Assembly: GCA_028829895.1 (NCBI GenBank) | Contig: CM054182.1 | Coordinates: forward strand, 17,628,001 to 17,692,000 | DNA: 64,000 nucleotides | Reading direction: 5' to 3' | Origin: Sinotaia quadrata | Lineage: Eukaryota; Mollusca; Gastropoda; Architaenioglossa; Viviparidae | Shown here: in pieces, positions 13,101-23,094 of the stretch | Numbering within the stretch: the stretch's first letter is position 1 | Layout: each line of letters begins with the position of its first letter | Translations under genes and position numbers: made by a program | The notes under the pieces: model-generated | Database searches by the model: none | Seen by the model: the letters and a program-made list of their open reading frames with translations, nothing else | Told to the model about the DNA's origin: nothing

Positions 13101-15406
13101 TATATTTTCCCCACCTGAATGAACTGTAATAGTTAGTGCTTACAGAACCTCAAATTTTCTTAAACTTCAGAGCAAGCAAAACTTGACTGAGCAGAGAAAT
13201 AAAAATATTAATTCTAAAATATTAATTAGTTCAATTAATTGTGGTCAGAAGTTAAGGATACTACTCACTTTGAAGTGTTTGATTTCTTCTTTTTGGTGAG
13301 CGTATGTCATCAAGGGCTCACCTAGTGTCATAACATATAGGCAGTAAAAGATAACTTGTAAACACGTAATTAGTATTACTAGTATTATGAAAATGTTCAG
13401 TACACTGATATGTCTGTATTGTAGCACTTATTATCATGTCATTTGTACTTTTGCTTGTTCTCTTTCCACACAGCATTGGTCCTTCCAAAAGCTGTGGTCC
13501 TTTCCGTTTGTATTCTCAAGAAAAGTATTATGTATGGTCATCTATAATCAACATCATATCAAGCTGGCCAAAGGGTTTATCCACTGTTTTGTTTTTTCTT
13601 GGAACAGCAGCTTTCTTTATTCCAGTCATTGTTGTTCTTTGGTGAGTAAACATATTTCTTCTTTTAAATGAGATGTTTGTGAAATTGAAAAGGAAAAAAA
13701 ATAATATTTGATTTGTGCATTTAGAAAATGTCGTGTATCTTTATTTTGTGAGATTTTACATATTAAAGACAGCATTGAGACCAGTAAGTATTGTCCTTGT
13801 GTTTCAGTCTTTGGCATTTAATAAATGTTTAAAGTCCAAGTGGAATTTTAGCAGAGAAATGTGTATGACTATAAATCTTTGGTGTTTGATAAATATGTCA
13901 AAAGTCCAAGTTGAAATTCAGTAGAATCATTCGTTATAACTAGTTTATTGTATGTATGTGGTCATGCAAGATAGATTTGTTTGTCTGTGATTAAATGAAT
14001 AAAGGATAATGTGAAGTTCAAAAGCCAGATAATGGTGTTAGCAGGGCAGTCTTCGGTAAAAAAAATTCTTCTCCTAATCAGAATTTGTTCTTGTACTTAC
14101 AAGTTTGAGTGTGAACAGTATAACTCATCTTGCCGGTACACAACTCTGCCCTGTTTATTCAGTTCTCTCCTTTGCTTACAGTCAGATAAACAAATGTGTG
14201 TAGGTTTTCTAATTTCTTCTCCCTCTTTGTTTATTTTCAAGGTCAACAGGACAGCAGTTTTACTAAATACTCCTCTGTGCTTATATTTAAGGTCAAAAGA
14301 ACAGCAGTTTTACTAAATACTCCTCTGTGTTTATTTTCAAGGTCAATGGGACAACAGATTTACTAAATACTTCTCTTTGCTTATATTTAAGGTCAACAGT
14401 ATGGCAGATTTACTAAATACTCCTCTTTGCTTATATTCAAGATCAACAAGAAAGCAGATTTACTAAATACTAGTCTTAGCTTATACTCAAAGTCAACAGG
14501 ATGGCAGATTTACTAAATACTAGTCTTAGCTTACATTGAAGGTCCACAGATGTAAATGAGTGAAATTATGGAGACTGAGTAATCTTTAACTGGCAGCATT
14601 GAAATCAGTAATTGACTACAAGATAGTTTTAATTTGATCTCTTATTTTTGTTTTGTTGTTACTTGTATTGACAGTCTAATATGTTTTTCTTTGTTACAGC
14701 TTACTCATGTATCTATTCTGGACAATCGGTCAAGGTTATAAGAAAATGGAGGAAATGTTGCAAGAACGACTTAAAATGGTGATACTTCCTGTTCATTTTC
14801 ATGATAGAGAATAGTTTTTTCACCACTGACATTTATGATGAAGAATAATGTTTTTAATCATATTTCCATTATTTCTGATAGAGAATAATTGTTTTAATCA
14901 TATTTCCATTACATATATTTCTGATAGAGAATAGTTTTTTTTAATCATATTTCCATTATTTCTGATAGAAAATATTTTTTTCATCACATTTCCATTATTT
15001 CTGATAGAGAATAGTTTTTTTAATCATATTTCTTTTTTTTTCTTTTTTTCTTATGATAGAAAATAGTGTTTTAATCATATTTCCTTTATTATGTAATTAA
15101 CTGGACACATTTTTCATTGTATATAGTTTCATTATTTGAGCACACACAGAGATGCTGCATTATAAATGTGTATCTATCAAAGTACTATAGGGGAAGACCA
15201 AATATCAAGGAGAGGATTTTTCAGTGGCCACAAGTGGGAAAAAATAATTAAAGTTATTTAATTTCCTTTTAGCATGAGAAATGCTTATTCATGTTTTAAA
15301 TCATCTTTCTTTATTATTACAGGAAGCCCGGGATAAGCAGTTTTTGTTGGCCAGAGTGAATGCCATCATCAAACGTGGTAATCTATCAGAAGTTGCTTTT
15401 AACTAG
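932..15406 (+). CDS. TMC: TMC gene A, 3' part (nine exons, 5' end outside window)
   Basis: This is the C-terminal half (about 361 residues) of a transmembrane channel-like protein, a multi-pass membrane protein of the TMC/TMEM16-like superfamily. Exons are 932-1092, 4956-5130, 6572-6669, 8308-8421, 9955-10030, 11773-11903, 13474-13641, 14700-14778 and 15323-15406. All have AG/GT borders and compatible phases. Family landmarks in order are FTPSLVITILN (TM4), TVLLRLSSL (TM5), the hallmark CWETYVGQQFYKL before TM6, EFDIPQNVLDIVYTQ, FFAPLLP, FKASRSNSFF, CGPFRLY and a basic/acidic cytoplasmic tail with EARDKQFLL. The tail resembles TMC5/7 more than TMC1/2 (inference). Earlier exons (TM1-TM3) must lie left of the window. 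The gene is convergent with gene B, and homologous exons share phase and often exact length. The intron sequences are mostly minisatellites. Confidence 0.9.
1103..1152. repeat. (TAC)n microsatellite
   Basis: About 16 trinucleotide units starting ten bases after the gene A donor at 1093, then CCA-rich sequence. Confidence 0.95.
1262..1600. repeat. Minisatellite, about 27 bp unit
   Basis: About twelve units of the type AGATATGGTTTGGTTCTGTA plus GTGATC. Confidence 0.95.
1810..2420. repeat. Two related minisatellites, 55-65 bp units
   Basis: 1810-2060 has four or five units with CTGTAGTATGATCTGAGTTA and ACACACAAGTC. 2090-2360 has about five units with TCTTTATGGGAATGTTATGT and TGACCTGTCAGAGTTACACT. 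Confidence 0.9.
2421..3960. repeat. Intron with short repeats (2960-3160 and 3290-3400)
   Basis: 2960-3160 repeats tagtcagtagtcatagt. 3290-3400 has three 45-bp units with CATCTGGCTACTAT...GCTAGCAGTAAGG. The rest is AT-rich with nothing recognised. Confidence 0.7.
4070..4395. repeat. Minisatellite, about 20 bp unit
   Basis: About fourteen units built on TTACTCTCTGTCACCTACCCA. The long ORF through it is not a gene. Confidence 0.9.
4680..4840. repeat. Minisatellite, 46 bp unit
   Basis: Between three and four units with AATTCCCACAGGCAACATGT and CATCTACACATATGCTCATA. It ends about 115 bases before gene A exon 4956. Confidence 0.9.
4956..5130 (+). CDS. TMC: TMC gene A exon, TM5 and extracellular loop
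   Basis: The acceptor is actgtag and the donor is ATG|GTGAGA; length 175 nt (1 + 58 codons). It completes the split Arg and encodes TVLLRLSSLCVLIFSLYYTL (TM5). A hydrophilic loop follows with two N-glycosylation sequons (NCT, NST) and a CC pair (QKCCGN). The loop is 19 codons longer than in the homologous exon of gene B (37673-37790). The exon ends in phase 0 before the CWETY exon. Confidence 0.9.
5490..5800. repeat. Minisatellite, about 33 bp unit
   Basis: Seven or so units with CATATTTACCATCTTTTGAT and ATTTTCATATA. Confidence 0.9.
6260..6545. repeat. Minisatellite echoing the acceptor of exon 6572
   Basis: Units contain ATAACTCTTTTGCATTGTAA and ACCTGACCTCTCTTGTATTT. The real acceptor reads CTGAACTCTTTTGCAG/TGTTGG, so the units look like diverged copies of its pyrimidine tract. 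Confidence 0.8.
6572..6669 (+). CDS. TMC: TMC gene A exon, CWETYVGQQ hallmark and TM6
   Basis: The acceptor is ctcttttgcag and the donor is CGCAA|GTGAGT; length 98 nt, identical to the homologous gene B exon (36446-36543). It encodes CWETYVGQQFYKLTIVDFF and a hydrophobic stretch ending EFPR. CWET-x-VGQ is one of the best conserved TMC segments. Both exon borders are echoed by flanking repeats: the pyrimidine tract upstream and the donor edge downstream. Confidence 0.93.
6670..6950. repeat. Minisatellite echoing the donor of exon 6572-6669
   Basis: The exon ends GAGTTTCCACGCAA|GTGAGTTTC. About five downstream units read like GAGTTTCATTGCAAATGAGT, GAATTTCTGTGCAAAGTAAG or GAGTTTCCATGCAAGGCAAG, each followed by TTGTTTTAAGTGTTTGTGTG. 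Confidence 0.85.
7255..7595. repeat. Minisatellite, 45 bp unit
   Basis: Seven to eight well conserved units with TTGGTGTAGCCACTGATAAA and CCTTGACTTTCTCCTTTTCA. The 45-bp unit keeps a reading frame open on the - strand; that is not evidence of coding. Confidence 0.95.
7880..8230. repeat. Minisatellite, 30-35 bp unit
   Basis: About ten units with AAACTTTAGTGTGTAATTAC and TGAATGAACGAT. Confidence 0.9.
8308..8421 (+). CDS. TMC: TMC gene A exon, EFDIPQNVLDIVYTQ segment
   Basis: The acceptor is taatttcag and the donor is TGCTG|GTAATA; length 114 nt. It encodes LIFDQFKDISTFINTYG and then EFDIPQNVLDIVYTQNLCW, the conserved segment before TM7. The final Trp codon is split, as in gene B. Two degraded copies of the donor edge lie just downstream (near 8465 and 8540). 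Confidence 0.9.
8440..8610. repeat. Degraded copies of the donor edge of exon 8308-8421
   Basis: CAGAATTTATGCTG|GTAATATT at the true junction is echoed by CAGACTTTATGCTATTAATA (near 8467) and CAGACTTTATGCTTG (near 8536), with ATCTTATTGCTAAA in between. Confidence 0.75.
8640..8860. repeat. Minisatellite, 37 bp unit
   Basis: Six units with GACAGGAAAAATAATGAGAC and ATTCTGTACCATCTAGT. Confidence 0.95.
8885..9245. repeat. 66-bp minisatellite carrying copies of the exon 9955 acceptor
   Basis: Five units with TTATTTCCTGTTTTATAGGT/TGGCGATGTTATTTATTATG. The true exon 9955 acceptor is TTGTTCTGTAG/GTTGGGGGTGTTCTTTGC, so each unit carries an acceptor-like TATAG/GTTGGCGATGTT. The 66-bp period keeps a 22-residue ORF repeat open by chance. 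More diverged copies continue to about 9780. Confidence 0.9.
9955..10030 (+). CDS. TMC: TMC gene A exon, TM7 (FFAPLLP)
   Basis: The acceptor is ttctgtag and the donor is AAAAAG|GTAAGA; length 76 nt, the same as the gene B homologue 33194-33269. It encodes LGVFFAPLLPCMTILKVF and STFYLKK. A FY/FAPLLP-type segment is typical of TMCs here. Degraded copies of the acceptor (ttttag/GTTGG...) recur upstream between 8885 and 9720. Confidence 0.9.
10130..10500. repeat. Minisatellite, about 32 bp unit
   Basis: About eleven units with TAATTCTTTACAATACACAA and GTTATTTGTTACTA. Confidence 0.9.
10795..11185. repeat. Minisatellite, 32 bp unit
   Basis: About twelve units with GCTAAAGAATTACCTCCCTG and CTAGAGAGCATT. 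Confidence 0.95.
11186..11772. other. Intron, no repeat or gene seen
   Basis: Unique AT-rich intron sequence leading to the strong acceptor of exon 11773. Confidence 0.6.
11773..11903 (+). CDS. TMC: TMC gene A exon, FKASRSNSFF and TM8
   Basis: The acceptor is tctttttcag and the donor is GGCAA|GTAAGT; length 131 nt, the same as gene B 30851-30981. It encodes LSLMKNIAPPQHTFKASRSN followed by SFFMTILLLSFILAASLVGY, the family's KASRS(N)xFF motif and the next membrane helix. Confidence 0.92.
12340..12860. repeat. Minisatellite, about 59 bp unit
   Basis: About nine units with CACCACCTTCCACTTAGCAA, GGTCCAGTTAGA and AAAAAGATTGTATTG. Confidence 0.95.
13474..13641 (+). CDS. TMC: TMC gene A exon, CGPF loop and penultimate helix
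   Basis: The acceptor is tttccacacag and the donor is CTTTG|GTGAGT; length 168 nt. It encodes IGPSKSCGPFRLYSQEKYY, with the CGPF motif of the last extracellular loop, and then LFFLGTAAFFIPVIVVL. The homologous gene B exon is 12 nt shorter. Confidence 0.92.
14190..14550. repeat. Minisatellite, 50 bp unit
   Basis: Seven units with AAGGTCAACAGGACAGCAG and TTTACTAAATACTCCTCT, just upstream of exon 14700 but not overlapping its acceptor. Confidence 0.93.
14700..14778 (+). CDS. TMC: TMC gene A exon, last helix and start of cytoplasmic tail
   Basis: The acceptor is tttgttacag and the donor is AAAATG|GTGATA; length 79 nt, the same as gene B 25653-25731. It encodes LLMYLFWTIGQGYKKMEEML followed by QERLKM, the end of the final membrane helix running into an amphipathic cytoplasmic helix. 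Confidence 0.88.
14800..15095. repeat. Minisatellite, about 48 bp unit
   Basis: Six units with ATTTCTGATAGAGAATAGTT and TTAATCATATTTCCATT, starting soon after the donor at 14779. Confidence 0.9.
15323..15406 (+). CDS. TMC: TMC gene A terminal exon with stop codon
   Basis: The acceptor is ttattattacag. It encodes EARDKQFLLARVNAIIKRG and seven more residues, then TAG at 15404-15406. The E-x-RDKQFL motif is typical of TMC5/7-type tails. A weak donor-like CGTG|GTAATC lies inside the exon, so a longer spliced isoform cannot be excluded, but no further coding exon is visible downstream. Confidence 0.82.
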   Translation, partial: EARDKQFLLARVNAIIKRGNLSEVAFN

Positions 15407-16230
15407 TGATGTGCTTCATCCTTTGAACCACATCATTAAAAATGCAGCAACCTCCAAAAACTGGTTTAGAACTAATGAAGTAACACAATCCATCCCTACG
15501 AACTACACCACAATCCGATTATGTCTTCAGACTGTGCTTGTCTTATTGTATTTGTATCTGTTTATTGTTTTACAGCCAGGGGTGTGCATTTGTTATTTGT
15601 AATATATTTATGTAAATACTCTTACCTGTCTTATTGTTCTCGACCAGAGATGTGCATCTGTCATTTGTCATATATTATGTTTGCTGCTGATGAAAACAAA
15701 ACTCTAGGCTGCTGTCAAAAAATGAAAAATAATGTATTAAAATATGATGTATTAGCAAATTTTTTCTTGGACTAAATCCAGCATCTCAGGAAGTGTGCAT
15801 TTTAGTGCTGATGTAAAATGCGATCAATCTTATTTTATTAAATACAAATACAATTGTTGACTCTTGCTACTGTACAAATGGCAAGTAATAGCTTGGGATG
15901 TCTTGTTAATCAGCAGTAAAACATTGTCTAGAACACATTTTTTTTTTTTTTTTTTTTTTGGGGGGGTGGTGGTATTATTTGAAAATGTTTTCTTGACAGA
16001 GAAATTAGTCCTAGAATTGTATTCAGTAAAATATTCACTTAGTTTATTTATATTTCAATCATTATTTTGAAACTTTTTGTTTGCTAAAAAACTGGCATTT
16101 GAGCAGTGTTTGTACTAAAATAAATATTTTCTTGAAAGCAAAATATAAAAAAATAATTTACATTCACAATGATGATTTACATTAATATTTTCATTTTGAT
16201 TTGTTTAGAGCAGGGACATTTTTGATTGTA
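15407..16230 (+). other. Gene A 3' UTR and flank
   Basis: No coding signature follows the TAG. Contains a T/G-rich run at 15938-15970 and the candidate polyadenylation signal at 16119. Confidence 0.5.
16119..16124 (+). terminator. Candidate polyadenylation signal of gene A
   Basis: This is the first AATAAA after the gene A stop, about 710 bases downstream, followed by an A-rich stretch. The intervening 15407-16118 would be 3' UTR and includes a 23-base T run near 15940. Inferred from position only. Confidence 0.4.
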
Positions 16231-16450
16231 TGTTAGTCCAGTGGTTCCCAACCTTTTTACATATAAGGACACACTTTTTCCAACTACATATAATTTACAG
16301 ACCACCAGCTGATTTGTAGTATAAAAAATATATACTGGATAATGCAGCCACACACCACCTGATAATGTGTCGTGAACCACTGACAAGGCCACTTGGTCCC
16401 ATGTCTTGCATCCTGGATTGAAATAGTTTTCCACCTCTGAACTTAAAAAA
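16230..16450 (+). mobile_element. Possible hAT-like element end
   Basis: The motif CCAGTGGTTCCCAACCTTTT at 16239-16258 resembles the terminal sequence of many hAT-type DNA transposons. I cannot see the matching right end or a target duplication, so this is motif-based only. Confidence 0.35.
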
Positions 16451-17044
16451 GATGACTTGTAGATATTTGGGCTTTTTGCCTGATGTCTTAATTGGACCAT
16501 GATGAATGTTGTTGTTTTTTGTAATGCTGGAGGTCAACTGAAAAAAGTTCTTTTTGAAAATTTATTGCTAGTTCAACCATGTAGGCCTATTACTAACAGC
16601 TAAATGTAACATCTGGGCTGTTGTGACCTATGGGATGGATGCCCTAGAAAGTTTGGTGTTGGCAAAAGGTTATGGTCAGCAATTCACCTTTGGGATGAAC
16701 CTCCCCCTCCTCCCTGGAAAGTTTGTTTGTACAAGGTTCAGGTCTGGACCACATATCACTGGGAAGATGGTGATACAGATTTATGGTCTGGACCATACGA
16801 CACTGGAAAGTTGGTGGTACGTTAGGTCTGGACCACATGTCACCAGCCCCCAGCCAGAAGTTTGCTAGTGTATTGGTACAGGTGCTGACCTCACATGAAG
16901 AAGTTTGAATTCGGATCCTACTTTGGTCATTTGAATTTTTCTTGATTAACTCTGGCCACCCCATGTTTATAACCTTTATGGCACCATGATTGCAATCAAT
17001 TAGTGTTCTCAAGAATTATTGCTAACACTTTCCACTACTTCTGT
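16451..17044. other. Intergenic, weak GGTCTGGACCACA repeats
   Basis: Three loose copies of GGTCTGGACCACAT near 16740-16840. Otherwise nothing recognised. Confidence 0.5.
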
Positions 17045-17500
17045 TCATTGTTGCTTGTGAACCTTCATCTCAGAACCATGCCAGGATTCTGGGAGATTCA
17101 AGGTCTTGTTGCTTTGTTGTTTTTTGTTGTTTTTTTTTGGGGGGGATTTGTGGGCACTTCTGAGGAGTGTTGCTTTTAGCAATGGAGTGAGTCTGTAGTT
17201 TCCTTGCAGTTTATTCAGATAAACATCCAACTCATATTTTTTATTCCATGGTATTTCTATTACTACTTGTAATTACTGTACTACACACTTCGTTCTTACA
17301 TGCCACAATCTTTGGATTGCTATTCTCGTGTTCTGGTGTTTTGCTTTGATGTTTTTTTGCCTTGTGAGATTGCTGAATTTGCTGACAAGCTCAGTGTCTG
17401 GTCTTTTTGAAGGAATTACAAAATCTGTTCTTATTTTAAAGTCCCTCAGTAATTTGACTTGTGTTTCAATGAGTCTTTCCGGCAGATACATCCATATTTT
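17045..17500 (-). pseudogene. Non-LTR retrotransposon remnant (C-terminal ORF fragment)
   Basis: Read on the - strand, 17491-17273 gives VKLLRDFKIRTDFVIPSKRP followed by DTEL, and later IQRLWHVRTKC. After frame breaks, 17230-17045 gives ELDVYLNKLQ...LLKATLLRSAH. These match, from memory, the tail that follows the reverse transcriptase in many invertebrate LINE-like polyproteins (WDF-x-I-x-TD-x-VI-x-x-RRPD, then LW-x-V-x-T, then LQKTALLG(S/T)AH). It is short and broken by stops, hence dead. It sits in the spacer between the two TMC genes. Confidence 0.6.
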
Positions 17501-18860
17501 AATTGAAGTTTTGATTTTGTAGTCCTTACATGATTTCTTTGCTGGATTTTTGTCATTTCATTTTGCCTTCTAATTATTCTGGTGCAATTAGAGACTGACA
17601 TTTGGATATTATTCTATTGTTCATCCATGCTCTTGGAGTTGGAATCTTTGAAATCTCCATAATATTTGCCTTGTGGGATTTTCTGTTTAAGATTTTAAAC
17701 AGAAAACAGCCAAATGCATGTTGACTGTCTTCTTGATATTTCTTCACTTTCATGATATTGGACACGAAAAGACAGTTGTTTGTTGATAACTATTTTGTTG
17801 TCTTCTGCCATGTTTCTTTGTCTTTATTTATTAAGTTAAAATGAATTAATTTCAAAATCTCATTTGTTTATTATGTTCAAATGAATTAATTTCATTTGTT
17901 TATTACAATGGACCACTTTCAAATCTCATTGTGTTGAAACATTAAAAAGACATTATTGCAACATAGCATTTCAGAAGATATATGAAACAAATGTTGACAT
18001 CTTTATTTCACTTTGGTTTATAATTATGGTATTTATAAAAACGTATGAATAATTTATACAATATTTTGAAATATTTGTTTTGTTTTTTTCAAGTGCTCAT
18101 CTTTCTGTGATGTGTAGCTCTAAATTACAAATCAGTTATTGACCACTGAATTAGTTTTTAAAACACTGAATCAGTATTTACAAAATTATATCCATTTATC
18201 TGTTGTTTTTCTTGCATAATGTTTGCTTATATGAATGCTACAATACTGTATACAGTAAAGGTGATCTTCTTTGAGTGTCCAATATGTTAATATAAGTGAA
18301 CTAGCAAACTGTGATGTAAAAATTCTCAAGTTTATTTACAAATGTTAATCTTTTATTTAACTGACAATATATAATTAGTTTTGTTCTATATTTTATTCAT
18401 CTGCACTTTTTGTTTAACTGAGCATAAGTTAATCAACAAAACTGTACCTTACTCACGTTTATATTTTATTTAATTGAATATAATTATGTTTAGTCAGTAA
18501 GGTAGCATCTTATTTATGTTTACTTTTTTGTTTAACTGCTTATAGGTTAATCAGTAAGATTTATATTCTATTTACATTTTGTTTAAATGAGCATAGGTTA
18601 GGTCAGTAAAACTATTCTTTTTGTTCTTATATTTAATGGAGCATATATTACAATAAGTATCATAATCCATGAGTTTATTTAAACTAATAGCAAGATAACT
18701 TTTAAATTCATCATCACATCTATGCAAACAAGCAAGCCATGACAAGTCATTAAGGAATATAGAATATATAGACACCAATGTTATTGAATAAATGACCAAT
18801 ACACCAATGGTTTGCAAATAGTTTTGATGAGTGCACAGAAATTTATACTTAGTTCTATAC
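17501..18860. other. Intergenic AT-rich DNA, no gene seen
   Basis: Possibly further decayed retrotransposon sequence up to about 17810. Beyond that, AT-rich with loose TTTATTTAACTGA-type repeats at 18340-18620. Confidence 0.45.
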
Positions 18861-19480
18861 ATGACTTTTGTCTATAGCCTTATCTGTAAAGTTATTGTCT
18901 ATGGCCTAGTTCTATACATGATTTAATCTGTAATCTTATCTGTATAGTTCTTGATTTAGTCTGTAGCCTTATCTATAAAGTTCTATACTTGATTTAGCCT
19001 GTGGCCTTATCTGTATAGTTCTATACATGATTTAAATTGTGGCCTTGTTACCTGTTTAGATTCATTCATTAATTACACTGTTGTCATGCTATTTAACTGA
19101 GATATATACATAAGACCTTGTTATCTATATAGATGTACACATGTAGTTTTGTTATCTCTATAGATATATACATATGGTTTTGTTATCTATACAGATGTAC
19201 ATTTGTAGTCTTGTTACCTATATAGGTGTACATTTATAGTCTTGTTACCTATATAGATGTACACATGTAGTTTTGTTATCTAAATAGATGTTTACATATG
19301 GCTTTGTTACCTATATAGATATACATTTATAGTCTTGTTACCTATACAGATGTACATTTGAAGTATCGTTACCTATATAGATGTACATTTGTAGTCTTGT
19401 TATCTGTACAGTTGTATATATGTAGTTTTGTTACCTATATAGATGTACACATATGGCCTTGTTATTTGTATAGTTGTTTA
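18860..19480. repeat. Minisatellite, about 31-40 bp unit
   Basis: More than twelve diverged units with CTTGTTACCTATATAGATGT and ACATTTGTAGT, grading at the left into TTCTATACATGATTTA...GCCTTATCTGTA units. Confidence 0.88.
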
Positions 19481-20181
19481 TCTGAATTAGCCTGTGTCCT
19501 TGTTAATCAACATAATCGTTTTGTTAAATGTCATTTTGGTTTTGTTTCCTTTAAACTGCACAGATGTATTGAAGAACTACATATCTGCATATTAGTCTTT
19601 CTTTGTATTTAGCTATATTTTATATTGGTAAGATTAGCAGAGAACAGAAAGGAATGGAGGAAACTGGTTGTCAGGTCATCAGTGGTGCCCCAACGGTCGA
19701 CAAGACTAAGGGATAGATAGATATTTTAAATTAGTGTATGGCCTTATTAACAGTATAGAAGTACGGATGAATTACAGAATTATATTGTGCTATTAGTATA
19801 AACATTTTGATGAATTGCTCTGTGTTATTCATGTAGAAGTTGCAATGTGACTTATTTTCCATATAAAAATGCAAGTTTTTTTTATGAGTTGTACTATTGT
19901 ATTTTTGTTATTTAATTTATTGAATCCACATCATGCTATTCTTTTCTACAGATACTTACTAACCTTTTTACACTACTGGACATAGTCACTATCAGTTTCA
20001 ATCCAGTAGATTCAAAATTAATTCATTAGCTGGATAGTAGGTATACAAGACATTATCTAGAATCACTTCTGGATAAAAAGAGGTTTACTTTCTTTATTTG
20101 TAAAGTTTATAAATACCTATTGTGTTTTTAAATGTGTTGGTAAATGATGCAGTGATAAACTGATAATCATTGAACATTTCA

Positions 20182-20183
<2 letters not shown>

Positions 20184-20241
<58 letters not shown>

Positions 20242-20262
20242 ATATGTGTGTGCGTGTGTGTT
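20184..20262. repeat. (GT)n microsatellite
   Basis: About 35 dinucleotide units. The His/Thr and Cys/Val ORFs over it are artefacts. Confidence 0.98.
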
Positions 20263-20454
20263 ATATTGTAGTGTTGATGTCTCATTTGTTGGGGGTGGGT
20301 AGATATCACACTTCATTGATTTCATTTTCATTTGTCTAGATGTAGTTGTGCAATAAATAAAATCCATAATCAGTTTCAATTTTTAAAAAAATCAAAACTT
20401 TAGATAATCACTTTTTTTATTTCTCTTGTTATATAATTTCTTGGAGTATTGTTC

Positions 20455-20985
20455 ATTATAACTCTTTATCTCAGTAACTCAAACTGTACACAAAGTGTTC
20501 TTCATGAGAGCTGTTTATTTTATCTCAGTAAACTCAAACTGTACACAAAGTGTTCTTCATTACAGCTGTTTATTTTATCTCAGTAACTCAAACTGTACAC
20601 AAAGTATTATTCATTACAGCTGTTTATTTTATCTCAGTAACTAAACTGTACACAAAATATTCTTCATTACAGCTGTTTATTTTATCTCAGTAACTCAAAC
20701 TGTACACAAAGTATTCTTCATTACAGCTGTTTATTTTATCTCAGTAACTCAAACTGTACACAAAGTATTCTTCATTACAGCTGTTTATTTTATCTCAGTA
20801 ACTCAAACTGTACACAAAGTATTCTTCATTACAGCTGTTTATTTTATCTCAGTAACTCAAACTGTACACAAAGTATTTTTCATGACTGCTGTTTATTTTA
20901 TCTCAGTAACTCAAACTGTACACAAAGTATTTTTCATGACTGCTGTTTATTTTATCTCATTAATTCAAACTATACATTCTGCCCT
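20455..20985. repeat. Minisatellite, 54 bp unit
   Basis: Nine units with TTATCTCAGTAACTCAAACT, GTACACAAAGTATTCTTCAT and TACAGCTGTT. Confidence 0.95.
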
Positions 20986-21104
20986 TTGAGTTAAAGTTTA
21001 ATCAGTTAATTGTTAAGCAGTGGCACTTGAGTACCACAACATGTCATTAATCAGTGCACTGAAAAAGCTATACTGTTACGATATCTTTGCTGTGAGATAT
21101 ATTA

Positions 21105-21610
21105 GCTTTGGTCCTACAAGAGTTCTATAACTATAGTTGTTATATTTACTCCTAAAGGAGATCTATTACTATAGCTGTTATGTTTTCCTACAAGAGTTCT
21201 ATTACTATAGCTGTTTACTCCTAAAAGTTCTATTACTATAGCTGTTTACTCCTACAAGAGTTCTATTACTATAGCTGTTTACTCCTAAAAGAGATCTATT
21301 ACTATAGCTGTTTACTCCTAAAAGAGATCTATTACTATAGCTGTTATGTTTATTCCTAAAAGAGTTCTATTACTATAGCTGTTTACTCCTAAAAGAGTTC
21401 TAATACTAAAGCTGTTATATTTATTCATACAAGAGTTCTATTACTATACCTGTTATGTTTACTCTTAGCTATATCTGTTATCTTTTCTCTTACAAGAGTT
21501 ATATTGCTATAGCTGTTATCTTTTTTCATATAAGATTTATATTGCTATTCCTGTTATCTTTTTTCTTACAAGAGCTATACTGTTGTATTTGTTATTGCTA
21601 CTTTTGAAAG
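21105..21610. repeat. Minisatellite, about 33 bp unit
   Basis: About fourteen units with AGAGTTCTATTACTATAGCT and GTTTACTCCTAAA. Confidence 0.9.
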
Positions 21611-21899
21611 TTATATTGCTATATCTATATTAGCAACCCCAAAAATGCCTGTATTGCATAGAGCCATTATGATCAACTTTTAATAAATGTAAACTTCGTA
21701 CTGTTGTTTTTTGAATAGTCTCAGAGTTCATAGGTCATCATGATTTGGGTTTTTTTTAAATTTTTGTTTGTATTAAAGCAATCAACTCTTAATTATATGT
21801 ACCACTATCAACTACAAAAATTTTGTTTTATTTTTATTTTTGTTAACTGTAAGCTATATATACACTACCAACTTCAAAGATTTTATTTTTATTAATGCA

Positions 21900-23090
21900 G
21901 GTAATGAACAGCTGGACTAATCACCTGTAATCTCTAGACTTTCCAGATGAAATGGAAAAATTCCATAATCCAATATCTCTCCAGACTGTCTTTATGTCAT
22001 ATGATAGGTTTCTTTCAGATGATGAATGAAAATGTGCTTAGACAATTTTGCAAGTTGTATGTGTTTTAGTATTTAATAATAGTGCTTACATGAATGAATC
22101 TCTGCTTGGACAACATTGTAAGTTGTGTATGTTTTAGTAATTTATTGTTATATTCAATTAGCCTTATTTGGTTTGAGTTTAACAACTGTTCAATGACATC
22201 TGTGTAACTAATGAAAGTTTTATCAAAATTAAAATAAATTTGCTATGAGAATCTGTCGTGCTTGACATCCACTGCTTTTCTATGCCTGGTGTAAGAAAGC
22301 CATCAGATGATGGAATGAATGGGTGATGGACATATTAACAGATACACTGCATGTTTTTATATGAGACCCCCATGGTGTTATCACTGAACAATTAACATTT
22401 ATGACGTGACCATCAATATATTTATAATGTCATATGGTTATAACATTTTACCACCAATTGAAGACATTCATTTTGAAGTTCACTGTCACACATTCATGAC
22501 ATGTGACCATCAGTATATTTATAATGTCATAGTGTTATAACATTTTACCACCAATTGAAGACATTCATTTTGATGATCACTGACCACTCATTCTCAGCAA
22601 TCAAAATTAAACTTAATTTGACACTGACTTTTATGGTAAAAAATAAAGATTGCTCAGTAATATTCATTTTAATTTTTTATTTTTCAAATGAAAGAGACAT
22701 CAACTGTTGCTTTCACCATCTCCATTCAAACTTGAAATAATATTTCTTTGAAATAAAAATAGTTACGAAATAACAACTGTTGTCAGCTGATTTACTCTTG
22801 TCAGGGGCTACAACTAGTTTAGTAATGAAAAAATAACAATTATATATAAACTTAATATTATTTGATAATTACATTATTTCTTAGAGTAATACAAGAAGTA
22901 ATAAAATTTTAATTAACAATACAAATAATTAAAATTAATTGGCACAGTAATAAATAAAATAAACATATACAGTATCAATATTTTCAACTAACAAGTAAAA
23001 AAGTACACAATTTAAATTATACTACAATGGTATGCAAGATATATTTTCTGCATAAACTTTAATGCTTAAGTTTCTTTAACAACACCAGTA
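21900..23090. other. Intergenic AT-rich DNA, two short duplications
   Basis: 22040-22140 and 22430-22570 each contain one tandem duplication (for example CCACCAATTGAAGACATTCA at two sites). No gene recognised. Confidence 0.5.
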
Positions 23091-23094
23091 TATC

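Noticed and set aside
16644..17012. - strand ORF of 122 codons in the intergenic spacer
   Set aside because: No recognisable domain, and composition matches loose GGTCTGGACC repeats on the other strand. Possibly transposon debris.
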